Assembly: GCF_017591435.1 (NCBI RefSeq)
Contig: NC_059286.1
Location: 693,501-757,500, forward strand
Direction of reading: 5' to 3'
Source of the DNA: Portunus trituberculatus
Taxonomy: Eukaryota > Arthropoda > Malacostraca > Decapoda > Portunidae
DNA length: 64,000 nucleotides
The notes beneath the pieces were generated by a model. That model saw only the letters and a program-made list of their open reading frames with translations, did not search any database and was not told the origin of the DNA. A program made the position numbers and the translations under genes. Below are positions 10,563 to 20,599 of the stretch, one piece after another; position 1 is the stretch's first letter; each line of letters begins with the position of its first letter.

Positions 10563-11637
10563 ATGGACTCTCCCGGCTCCAGTGATGATGGGGCTGGTAC
10601 CCCTGTTGGACCCTCCCTGGCCAATTGGGCACCCAGTGCCCATGATTTGGACCACAGTGGCAGGGGCAGTGACTCTTCCAGGAGTCGTCATGCCGGGGAT
10701 CGGGCGAGGAAGCGCCAGTCACGTTCGGTTCACGGTTCCGACGTGTTTGCCTCTGCCCCCTGCCCGCTTCAACTCTACCTTCGGACCCCCCACCCGGGCA
10801 GTGGAATGCTGTTTTAGATGCCCTGGCTGAGATGAGGTCTGAAATTGACCATCTCAAGAGGGACCATGGGAGCCTTTCCCCGGTTTCACCTAATCCTGTG
10901 AATGCGGGGCCCTCCTCCACTGTCTGCACCACCAGGATTAATGAGGGTGCTGGGCCTTCTCATGGGCAGGCTTACTCGCCATCCCCTCCTTCCTTCTCGG
11001 GATTCCCTACAGACAGCAGTGATGATGATTCTGTTGGTGAGTCCTCCACTACTGTGAGTCCCCTTCTTCAGGGCGTTCAAGTATTTGGGCCGACGGACGT
11101 GTTTTCGGCCGAAGTGGACGGTAAGGTGGCTGATATGATAAATTTTATGTTTGATAAGGGCATTCGAGAGGACGACTATAAAGCCTTATGTGAGGATGAC
11201 TGTGTTTTGAGACCTGCTAACTGCCCTGCCCTCTCTGCAGTGGACTGCAACCCTCAAGTGTTGGAGGCACTGAGGCCGGAGGCCAGGAGAGTGGATTTTC
11301 GGCTGAGGGAGGTAAACAAAGACATTTTGAGGGCTGCTTCTATAATTAACAAATCTTTAGTAAAATTAGACAAAGTGGCCCGTGATGAGCAGCACTATGT
11401 GGTGGCGCAGGAAACAAACCTGATAAATGGTGCACTGGCCTTGTTAGGTCATGCCAATGTTAGGAACAACCTCAATAAGAGGTTTGTGATGAAGCGTGAA
11501 TTGAATCACAAGTTTTCTCACCTCTGCACAGAAAAAGTTCCCATGTCCAGATTCTTGTTTGGTGATGATATCTCCAAAAGTGTAAAACAGATTGAAGAAT
11601 CGGCAAAGTTACGGTCCACCATCACAGCCAAGAGGCA
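10563..11637 (+). pseudogene. DIRS Gag-like protein
   Basis: Starts at ATG 10563 (MDSPGSSDDGAGTPVGPS), with a low-complexity Ser/Pro/Arg-rich N-terminus. A frameshift near 10800 moves it into the long frame that begins MRSEIDHLKRD. It then reads GVQVFGPTDVFSAEVDGKV, RPEARRVDFRLREVNKDIL and KVPMSRFLFGDDISKS, the usual pattern of DIRS Gag proteins, which lack zinc knuckles. It ends at about 11637, where the sequence jumps directly into the C-terminal part of RT. That jump implies an internal deletion of the RT core. The role in the intact family would be particle formation. Confidence 0.65.
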
Positions 11638-13775
11638 GGTTTTTCCGTGGCATCTTCCTGGCAGAACTCCTACTAAGTCTATTGAATACTTAGGCAACAT
11701 TATCAACACTGACACTATGAAAATTTCTTTGCCAGAAAGAAGAGTTTCTAAAATTTGTCTTGCTTGTGAGGATCTTATGCACAAGTCGGTTGCCCAGATT
11801 AGACAGGTTGCAAGGGTGATAGGTATTTTTGTCGCTACCACCTCTGCGGTCGTTCTGGGAAAACTGCATTATAGAGTTCCTGAAAGGGCTAAGATTCATG
11901 CTTTACATCACTCTCATGAGAATTTTGATGCTATGATGCCTATTTCTGAAGAGATGAAACAAGAATTACTCTGGTGGTGCAAAAATGCAGCAGTACAGGA
12001 TAGGGTTATTTTCAGGCCGGCTGCAGAACTTGAATTGTTCACAGATGCTTCCAATATTGGTTGGGGTGGCAGCCTTGACCAGGTTTCTACAGGTGGTAGT
12101 TGGTCTTTGGGAGGAAACTTCATTACACATCAATGCTCTTGAACTTAAAGCAATTTTATTTACTCTGCAGGCATTTCGGCAGGAAGTTAAGGGAAAACAT
12201 ATTAAAATTTTTTGTGACAATTCTACAGCTGTTACTTATGTGAATGAAATGGGAGGTACCAAATCTCTGCCCTGCAATGATCTTTCTATACTCATTTGGG
12301 ACTGGTGTGTTGATAATGAAGTATGGATCACATGTTCACACATCCCGGGGAAAGCTAACTATGAGGCAGATGAGGCTTCTCGCACTTTCAATTCTTGGCA
12401 TGAGTGCAAATTGGATGTCAATGTTTTTAGTTCTCTCTGTTCCACTTTTGGTACCCCCTCTATTGACATGTTTGCATCTAGGCTTAACAAACAGATACCT
12501 ATTTTTTGCTCATGGAAACCTGACCCTGAGGCAACTTATTTTGATGCTTTCTCTCTTAACTGGACAAATTTTACTCTTCCTTATCTTTTTCCTCCCTTTT
12601 CCTTGATCTCTAGGTGTTTGCAGAAGAGGGAGGCAGAGCAGGTCAAGGGGTGGATAGTGGTCCCACTCTGGAGAACACAGCCTTGGATGGGCAGGCTGCT
12701 CCATATGCTGATAGATCACCCCAGACTGCTCAGGAAATCAAAGAACATTTTGATGCATCCCTGCTCAGCAGAAACACACCCTATCTTGACACACACTCGG
12801 TTGATGGCGTGCCTTCTTTCCAGGACTCCCTCAGAGTGCGAGGCATACAGAAGGAAGGTGCGGACATCATCATGTCGTCTTGGAAGCCAGGTACAGGAAA
12901 ACAGAACCAGTCACATCTCAAGCGATGGGCAAGCTTTTAATCCAAATGTGAATGACATCATAAACTTTTTAACGGTGTCTTTCAACAGGGGTGTAGGTTA
13001 TAGCTCCATTAACACCTCGAGGGGTGCCCTTTCTGCCTTGGGTATTATGGTAGATGGTGTATCTGTGGGCAGCCATCCCCTCGTCATTAGATTTCTAAAA
13101 GGTGTTTTTAACCTGCAACTCCCTAAACCACGGTACACAAAGACATGGGATGTCCAGCCTGTTGTAAATTTTTTGAGATCCTTATACCCATTGAACACAC
13201 TTAGTTTAAAAGAAATTACGCTTAAACTGGTTATGCTGATGGCACTCACGCAGGCTGCACGCATCCAAACGTTGCACTTATTCATGCTTCCAGGCATCAA
13301 CATTGAAGACTGTTCCATTACAATTCCGTTAGGGGACAACATTAAACAATGTAGGCAAAATTTTAACACTCAGTTTGTCACCTTTGTTGCTTTTGACGAG
13401 GATGCAAGACTTTGTGTTTGTAAGACTCTGAGAGAGTACATTACCAGGACTAATAATCTTAGATGTTTTCCAAATGCAGAAAATAGGCTTCTCATTAGTT
13501 TTGTCAAACCTTATAAGCTGGTGTCTAAAGATACCATTTCCAGATGGGTTAAGATTGTTCTTCATTTGGCTGGGATTGATACTAATGTGTTTACTGCAGG
13601 AAGTGTCAGATCGGCAGTGGCTTCAAAGGCCAAGGCTCTAGCTGTCCCCATTGCTACTATCATGGCGAAAGCGGGATGGTCTCGGGAATCAACCTTTGCT
13701 AGATTTTATGACAAGGGTATTGTAGGCATTTCCGATCCTTTTCAGGATGCAGTTTTGCACGTACGAGTAGATTAA
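11638..13775 (+). pseudogene. DIRS RT C-terminus, RNase H and tyrosine recombinase
   Basis: The frame from 11638 reads SIEYLGNIINTDTMKISLPE, a late RT segment, with no YxDD palm upstream. RNase H shows LELFTDASNIGWGGSL, then after a frameshift near 12120 INALELKAILFTL, IFCDNSTAVTYVN and ANYEADEASR, giving D, E, D, D-type residues. From about 12940 comes a tyrosine recombinase: LMALTQAARIQTLHLF holds the first Arg, TAGSVRSAVASKAKAL the second Arg, and AGWSRESTFARFYDK the Trp and nucleophilic Tyr. The residue where HxxR predicts His is Gly (G-S-V-R). The frame stops at 13773-13775. Confidence 0.82.
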
Positions 13776-14196
13776 TAATATTGGTTATGGTTAAAGTTTT
13801 GGGTTTTCAAATTTTCAAATTTGTTAGTTATCAAATGAATTTGTATTATTGGTGAGTTTGGCTAGATAAAGATACCGTTAAAGAGGATATTACATGCAAT
13901 TGTACCATTGAATTCTTTTTGTTTGAACTCTTTGAGTCATCATGTGTATATTCTTCGTTTTTCATTTGGTTAAATGAAATTGTAGTGTTGTTCTTTTGTT
14001 TTGGATAGATGACTATGCTGTACTTAAGCTGGGTTCATTTTGGGGTTATGGCTGTAAAATTTACCCATCTCAAATGTTCTGTGGCCTTCACAATTATTAA
14101 ATTTGCTATCAAGTCTCTTAAATGGCACTCCTTATTTTCCATTTTTGGCATCATAGTTTGCAATTTACTACGAAACCCACATGGGTTTAAAACATC
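13776..14196. other. DIRS 3' non-coding region
   Basis: AT-rich sequence between the recombinase stop and the internal complementary region. I see no gene; short open frames here lack any recognisable protein. Confidence 0.5.
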
Positions 14197-14331
14197 ATGT
14201 GAGCGCCCCATGTCAGCAGAGACGACGGCTGACGTAAAATTTAAAAAGTATACGAGACTTACCGTAGGTCAGTTGAAGTATGCTTGTAATTTTACGAAAG
14301 TCGTCTCTGCTGACAGGGGAGCGTTCACATG
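14197..14331. repeat. DIRS internal complementary region
   Basis: The first part (14197-14245) is the reverse complement of the outer left repeat. The second part (14246-14331) is the reverse complement of the outer right repeat, beginning AAAAAGTATACGAGAC. Joining the complements of both ends at one internal site is the hallmark of DIRS elements and is thought to template a circular DNA intermediate. Confidence 0.85.
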
Positions 14332-14450
14332 CCCTCCTCTCCCCACCCTAGTTTTCAAGGGATTTATGTTCTGGGGATTTATGCCATAATTTCTTCACTC
14401 AATTTTATATTTTCATGTGGTGTTCGTAGTCTTTAAAGCCTGGTATTTGG

Positions 14451-14560
14451 TTGGGCTCCCGCATATCTCATGTGAACGCTTCCCTGTCAGCAGAGACGAC
14501 CTTCGTAAAATTACAAGCATACTTCAACTGACCTATGGTAAGTCTCGTATACTTTTTAAA
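14451..14560. repeat. DIRS right inverted terminal repeat
   Basis: Complement of the left repeat with about 45 extra outer bases ending CGTATACTTTTT. The extra bases are also present, inverted, in the internal complementary region, which confirms that they belong to the element. Confidence 0.85.
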
Positions 14561-16363
14561 TTATGGTAGGTTACGTCAGTTATTAGGAGAGGTAAACTGG
14601 GAAGATAGTTTTGGAAATAAAACTGCACAGGAGATGTGGGATATTTTTAAGGTTGTAGTAAAGGGTATAGTGATGCAGTGTATCCCTTACAAAGATATAA
14701 GGCAGAGAAACAGGAAGCCATTATGGTGGACTCACGAGATAGGTAGATAGATCAGAGAGAAGAAGAGGGCATATAGAGAGTTGCAGAAAAGTGGGGAAGA
14801 TGTACATTTGATTAGGTACAGACAGGTCAGGGATGATTTGAGTAAGGTTATAAAAAAAAGTAAAAGGCAGGCAGAGATAAAACTAGCTAGAGCTGGGAGT
14901 AAAGATCCCAAAAAATTATATAGTTATTACAAGGTCAGTGATAAAAGAAATAAGGATAGGATTGGACCACTCAGAAAAGATGGTGTAGTAGTGGATCAAA
15001 ATGAAGACATAGTAGAATTATTGAATGAACAATTTTCTTCAGTATTTACTAGGGAAAGAATAGGAAATCCTGTTACAAACAGTGCAACGAGTAGTTTAAG
15101 AGCTTTAGAAAATATTGATATAAAACTGGGAATTATTAGGAAATTTAATCTTGAACTAGACGATAGGAAAGTTATTGGTCCTGATGAGCTACATGCCAGA
15201 CTACTTAGGGAGGGTGTAGACAGTATTTCTGAAGCACTAAAGCTAATCTTTGAAAGATCACTTAGGTTTACTGAGATACCTCAGGACTGGAAGTTAGCTA
15301 ATGTTACTCCAATATTTAAAAAAGGTAGGAAGGATGATGCAAATAATTATAGACCGATCAGTTTAACTAGTATAGTATGTAAGATACTACAGAAAATCAT
15401 TAAGGGTAGTATTTGGGAGCATTTAAATGAGAATAGATTAATTAGAGATACCCAACATGGCTTTAGATCAGGAGGTCCTGTCTTACAAATTTGCTCGATA
15501 TCTTAGAATATATTACCAAGGAGTTAGATGATGGAAATAGCATAGATGTTATATATCTAGATTTTAGCAAGGCGTTTAATAAGGTACCGCATAGGAGGCT
15601 AGTGTACAAATTGAGACTACATGGGATAGGGGGTAGGTTAGTTGATTGGATTAGTGAATGGCTTTCTGATAGGAAACAGAGAATAGTATTAAATGGGACA
15701 ATGTCTGAGTGGAAGGAAGTGGTTAGTGAGGTACCCCAAGGATCAGTGCTAGGACCTCTTCTTTTCTTGGTGTACATTAACGATTTAGATATAGGAATTA
15801 GTAGCAAAGTATCAAAGTTTGCAGATGATACTAAGATAGCATGTGCAGTACAGGGTGAAAAGGACAATTACAGAATACAACGAGACCTGGACAGGCTGAT
15901 AGCATGGGCAGACAGGTGGCAGATGGAGTTTAATTATAAAAAGTGTCAGGTTATGCATTTAGGTAAAGACAACACAAACTTTAGCTATGAGATGGAGGGA
16001 TGTTGGCTAGAGGCAGTAGAGGAGGAAAGGATTTAGGAGTAGTGATAGACAGGACTATGAAATTTTCAAAGCAATGTTTAGAAGCAAGAAATAGGGCAAA
16101 TAGGATCCTGGGTTTTATAAATAGAAATGTTAGTTATAAAAGTAAGGAAGTGGTGCATAGCTTATATAATTCCTATGTTAGGCCCCATTTAGAGTATTGC
16201 ATACAGGCCTGGTCACCCCATTATAGGCAGGATATCAACATGTTAGAAGCAGTTCAGAGAAGAGCAACTAGGATGATACCAGCATTAAAGCGCCTGGAGT
16301 ATAGAGATAGATTAAAGGAATTAAACATGTTTTCATTTGAGAGGAGATGTATAAGAGGGATAT
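14561..16363 (+). pseudogene. CR1-like ORF2, reverse transcriptase part
   Basis: Resumes immediately after the DIRS element with GRLRQLLGEVNWEDSFG and runs through the linker (PLWWTHEI, KKLYSYYKVSDKR) into the RT domain. Recognisable RT blocks are ANNYRPISLTSIVCKI, an LDFSKAFNKVPHRRL block, VPQGSVLGPLLFLVYINDL, and the catalytic FADDTKIA near 15820. The C-terminal region includes EKDLGVVIDR-type and RPHLEYCIQAWSP segments. Frameshifts occur near 14750, 15475 and 16020, and a degraded C-terminus extends to about 16620. ORF2 supplies the polymerase for target-primed reverse transcription; this copy is dead. Confidence 0.85.
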
Positions 16364-16620
16364 GATAGAGTTATTTAAAATGTTCTCAGATACAAACTAC
16401 ATAGATGTGAGATCTTTCTTTACCTTAGAGGAGGAAGTAGGACTAGAAATCATGGCAGGAAGATTAGAAAGCAAGGCTGCAGGTTAGATATAAGAAAATA
16501 TTTCTTTAGTCATAGGGTGGTAGACTTCTGGAATGCATTGCCAGAGAGGGTTGTAAATAGCACTAGTTTGACAATGTTTAAAAACAGATTAGATAAGCAC
16601 TTAAATTTATTAGATTTATA

Positions 16621-16900
16621 ATTATGTATAGCACTGCATGATAGTTTTTATAAGAAATTTACTATAGTTAAACAAGACATGATCCCCATGTATGGGGATC
16701 ACAGATTGTAGAGGAATTCGCTGCAGAACTTAGCCCTGTTAATGGGCCAAATATTTAGAATTAGTATATAATGTATTTTGTACTTGTAAGTGTATCTTTA
16801 AGTACTGATGACGAGGTCGCTGTGCGACTGATACAGGATAACCTAGATGGACCCTGGTGGCCCTTTGTTATCCTATTATTTATGTTATGTTATGTTATGT
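16621..16900 (+). other. CR1-like LINE 3' UTR and tandem tail
   Basis: Non-coding 3' end with a run of about five TTATG units (16880-16900) at the element boundary. CR1/L2 LINEs typically end in short tandem repeats rather than poly(A). Confidence 0.6.
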
Positions 16901-17293
16901 AAGATGGAACTTCTCCACTCTTGCAGTATTTCAGACAGTGACATGGACTATATCCCAAATCTTTTTGACAACCATTTAGAGTTTTTAGTTCCTGAAGTCT
17001 GCCAGATCTTGCCTCCATGTTGGTTTGTGGCGTACTACAGAAATGGGTGTGGGAATTTCATCCATACCTCCCGGTACTTTGCCAAGGAAATTGGCATGAT
17101 TCCTGAGGGAAATCTGAAGTATGGTAAGGGAGTGCTCGTGTGGGCTAAGAATGTCATGCAGGCGAGAGGATGTTGCAACATTTCCCATGCCCTACTGATG
17201 GCATGTTTGAGATGGTGAAGGCTCATCCCACTTTTAATTATAGTAAAGGTTGTGTTTATAGTCAGGACCTTTATGAGTTCCCTGAGGAGGAAA
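16901..17293 (+). pseudogene. Jockey-like LINE ORF1, continuation
   Basis: This continues the ORF1 interrupted at 7916. It reads YIPNLFDNHLEFLVPEVCQI, WFVAYYRNGCGNFIHTSRYF and GNLKYGKGVLVWAKNVMQAR, and after a frameshift near 17170 reaches FNYSKGCVYSQDLYEFPEEE. This layout matches the second RNA-binding-like segment of jockey-type ORF1 proteins in crustaceans. The zinc-knuckle part expected downstream is absent because a TA-flanked MITE starts at 17296. I do not see the frame resume beyond 19468. Confidence 0.6.
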
Positions 17294-17638
17294 TACAGTA
17301 ATACTCCGCTTAACGTAAGTTCATCTAACGAATTTCTGGTTTAACGTACTATATAAAGTTAGACCAAAAAGTCCGCATAACGTACATCCACATTCGTTTT
17401 AGCAAATTTTCTGAGTTTGAATTTGCCGGGTGAGGGACCGAACGCGGCAGCTTCGCTGTGATTGTCTGGCTCCCCGCTTTTCTTTAGTGCTCCTGGAGCT
17501 GGATCCAAGATTTTTTAACAACCTCAGAGCAACCTCCTGCCGCGAAATGGCTTCCATGAACGCTTGGAGGGACGGTGACGAGGTTGCTCTGAGGTTGCTG
17601 GGAACATCCCTCTGAAGGTGGTGTTACTGTCTTATATA

Positions 17639-18583
17639 CAGTAAGGTCTCGGTTTACGTCAGAGTTACGTTCCTGAAACATGACGTAAGTCGATTTTGTA
17701 CGTAACTCGAGTTTCTGTACATTTTAAAGCATATTATCGAATTTTCAACCAATCATTGTTTACGGTCATTCAGGTAAGTTAAAGGTTATATTGTTATATT
17801 ATTTACAACTACGTAGGAATATGAAACACAAGCTCGTTTTTGTTGTTGATTAGGGCCACGAACGTGAAGGACTGCAGGTTGCCGAGAGGGGTGGATGCCT
17901 GAGGCCGCCAGGAGGGTGGGCAGGTCGAATGTTGTGACGCCCAGGGCGGACAGCTAGGACTGTAGTGCAGTGCGGTGGGAGTAGAAGCGTGGGCAGTGGG
18001 GCAGGAAATGCAATAGGAAAGGGCAATAGGGATCAGCAGACAGGCGCAGACGGTGCAAGTCAGCTGCGAGTGTCGTGTGGCCCAGGCGAAGGCTCCGGAG
18101 TTGTTATTGTTGTGATGGGTGTGCGAGCCCTCAAGGTCGTCAACCTCCCCGTTGTCATGGTAACGGACTTCCCATTTTCTTCTTCCCTCCCTCACACACA
18201 GCTGCTGCCTCCCTTCTCATGTCTTTTAATTATGTCCTCTTTTTCTTGTAGCATAATGGTTTTCCTTTTCTTAGCATGACTGCTGTCACTAAGAAGTTTT
18301 CTCTTTGGTGCCATTGAGCAAGATACTAAGAACTTGAGTCAGTAAGCGCAGAAGTAGGATAACACTCTTGGCAGGGGCGATGGTGTGGCGGGACTGAGGC
18401 TGGGTGTTATTGTATTCAAGCGTGAGGCGGGCGGTGTGGCGGGCAACCACCAACAATAACAATAAATCCTGCACTTTATGATTTATAAATTTTCAATTTT
18501 TTAATCTTAAATTGCCTTATAGTGGACTGACGTAACTACGAGTTTCACGTAACTCGAGACCGACGTAACCCAGGACTTTACTG
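17639..18583. mobile_element. Second TA-flanked MITE nested in the first
   Basis: Begins CAGTAAGGTCTCGGTTTACG and ends with the complement of CAGTAAAGTCCTGGGTTACG, flanked by TA at 17637-17638 and 18584-18585. It is 945 bp. The interior carries a piece of LINE coding sequence on the minus strand (about 17850-18075), followed by 18080-18500 with no gene that I can identify. Confidence 0.72.
17850..18075 (-). pseudogene. LINE ORF2 C-terminal fragment inside MITE
   Basis: One minus-strand frame reads LHFLPHCPRFYSHRTALQ, then SQLSALGVTTFDLPTLLA and ASGIHPSRQPAVLHV. The HCPRF block with its downstream leucine-rich helix is the C-terminal zinc-finger-like end of jockey/R1-type ORF2 proteins. No RT is present, so only the tail was captured. 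It may be a truncated LINE insertion or internal sequence acquired by the MITE; no flanking duplication was resolved. Confidence 0.55.
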
Positions 18584-18639
18584 TATATGCATATATGTTC
18601 ACAAAAGAACATTTCTATTAGCTTTTTACAAACCTTGCC

Positions 18640-19200
18640 CCCAAGAAAGGATTGTTTTGTAATGCATAAAGTGAAATCTTACATGGAATAGCAAAAAAAA
18701 AAAAAATAAATAAAGTAGAGATGATGAGATCGGCCAAAGACGGCGGAGACTTCGGCGACTTGGCAGCTTCATCTTCTTCTTGTGACCTTTTTAGTTTGGC
18801 ATGTTGTCTTTCACCACGATATTAAATTTGTTTTCACTCTTCTATTGCCTGCTATAATGGATATCATATCTTAGTATTCATATACGCTCATGCCATGAGG
18901 ATAACCTGGACTCCGTGGCAGTGAGTGATAGTGAATTACTAATGAAATACCGCGGTATTTCATGAGCTTATATGAATACTAAGATATGATATCCATTATA
19001 GCAGGCAATAGAGGAGTGAAAACAAATTTAATATCGTGGTGAAAGACAACATGCCAAGCTAAAAAGGTCCCAAGAAGAAGAAGAAGCAGCCAAGTCGCTG
19101 AAGTCTCCACCGTCTGTGGCCGATCTCATCTCTGCTTTATTTTTTGGTGTTTCATGTAAGATTTCACTTTATGCATTACAAAACAATCCTTTCTTAGGGT
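18640..19200. repeat. Large palindrome, about 250-bp arms
   Basis: The left arm (about 18640-18894) and right arm (about 18965-19200) are inverted copies with few differences; for instance ATTGTTTTGTAATGCATAAAG at 18651 onward recurs complemented before 19190. The loop of about 70 bases contains the small perfect palindrome AAATACCGCGGTATTT. There is no protein. It could be a foldback element. Confidence 0.8.
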
Positions 19201-19210
19201 GAAAGGCTTG

Positions 19211-19332
<122 letters not shown>

Positions 19333-19611
19333 CCCATGTAGTATGTTGGGGACCAGCCCCCCTATTTCCATTATTTCCTATGGGAAAATTATGTCCGCTT
19401 AACGAATTTCCGCTCTACGAACAGCTTTGACACCCCCTATCCTGTTCGTTAAGCGGAGTATTACTGTACTGGGTTTCCCAACTAAACCAATGATAAGAAA
19501 TTTCAAACTGAAGCTACAATATCTTTCGGTGATATAACAAAATCGCCCAAGAGCTTTGGTATTGAAAGAAAACTTTATTTTAACTGAAGGGATAAGTTGA
19601 AATTTTTGTAA

Positions 19612-20454
19612 TACAAAATGCGATAGATGCGTTCCAAGAGGCATTGCGTATATCAAAATTCGCGTAAGACAAACCTGTAATTCTCATAAGAAACCATAGA
19701 TAATAGGGGGGATGCGGGATGTGGTCCAAAAATATTTGTACAAAATACTCTATTTATCTGGCTAAATTAACATGTTTTTATTATTTACCATTCTAAATAC
19801 TAGAAGTGTATTTAAAGTAAAGGGAAAAGCAAGAAATAATAAGAGAAAGCAAAAAATAATAAGAGAAAACAACAAAACAAAGAATACGTAAACACAACAC
19901 TCACTGTGTCACTGCCTTCTCCACTCACACCACAGTCAGTCACCATCTTCCTCTGAGGTTTTTCACTTTATCAAAAATCCACTTATCAAAAATAACCCCA
20001 CAGTATAAAAGTAAACACTAGTAAAAAAATAAACGCAGGACGCCAAGCACACGCCATCGCTGTCCACCTCCAAGTCAAGGACGTCATCATCCACCTGCGC
20101 TTCCTCTGCTTCCACTGCTTCTATGGGATCATCCACATCCTCTTCTGGTACTACATCTTCCACTGGTGTTTTCTTGAAAAACTGCAGCATGATGGTCTGG
20201 TGCTTTTTCTTGGAAAATTCTTTTTGCATCACTGTGTAGCAGAAGAGTGGCAATAGAGCTCCCACCTATCGGCCAGCTGCAGAACTCTCTGGCGTGCAGT
20301 TTGAAATTGCGTCTGGCACTCAGTTTGAAAATGCAGTTGGGCCAAATCACATATAAGCAAACCGATCACGCAAATTAAATTAATTATAATGTTTTTTCAG
20401 TCGTGTAATAACAAAAATGTGTAAATCAAACACACATAAATCGAGAGTTACCTG
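19612..20454 (-). mobile_element. Tigger element copy 1, left end degraded
   Basis: The right terminus (complement of CAGGTAACTCTCGATTTATG, then TA at 20455-20456) and subterminal sequence match a second copy at 49415-53492. The left end begins within CGATAGATGCGTTCCAAGAGG and lacks the first 20 or so terminal bases. The interior retains the end of a transposase on the minus strand. Confidence 0.7.
19963..20265 (-). pseudogene. Tigger transposase C-terminal tail
   Basis: Reads EFSKKKHQTIMLQFFKK, then an acidic tail VPEEDVDDPIEAVEAEEAQV. A short QTxxxxFF motif followed by acidic low-complexity sequence is the usual C-terminus of Tigger transposable-element-derived proteins. The DNA-binding and DDE domains are missing. 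The inference depends on its location inside an element with Tigger-like ends. Confidence 0.5.
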
Positions 20455-20599
20455 TACTTGAAATTTAGATACCTTTGTTGTTATATCAAGTTTTATTGTG
20501 ATAATTTCTAAAGAACGGTGGTAATATTGCTAGTAAAAAGCAAGGCTGGTGTGAGAAATGAGAATGCCTAGCCACAGGCTTACATAATGGAGGAGGAGG

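Larger units (their letters stand above)
10265..14560 (+). mobile_element. DIRS-type retrotransposon with inverted terminal repeats
   Basis: A 4.3-kb element with the architecture of DIRS1-like elements. There is a left inverted terminal repeat at about 10265-10350, Gag, a C-terminal RT segment with RNase H, a tyrosine recombinase, an internal complementary region at 14197-14331 and a right inverted repeat at 14451-14560. It lies inside the CR1-like LINE. Consistent with integration by a tyrosine recombinase rather than a DDE integrase, I see no clear target duplication. The RT fingers and palm are missing and the frames are shifted twice, so this copy is non-autonomous or dead although its ends look well kept. 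Confidence 0.88.
7917..16900 (+). mobile_element. Full-length CR1-like LINE split by a DIRS element
   Basis: A non-LTR retrotransposon of about 4.7 kb once the DIRS insert (10265-14560) is removed. In order it has a 5' UTR (7917-8276), ORF1 with zinc-finger-like cysteines, coiled coil and SGNH esterase domain (8277-9406), ORF2 endonuclease (about 9400-10263), ORF2 reverse transcriptase (14561-16363), a 3' UTR, and a short tandem tail of TTATG units ending at 16900. The esterase ORF1 and simple-repeat 3' tail point to the CR1/L2 group. Both ORFs carry stops and frameshifts, so the copy is inactive. Confidence 0.85.

Noticed and set aside
10479..10932. Minus-strand open frames opposite DIRS Gag
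   Set aside because: GC-rich shadow frames of the plus-strand Gag; no independent domain.
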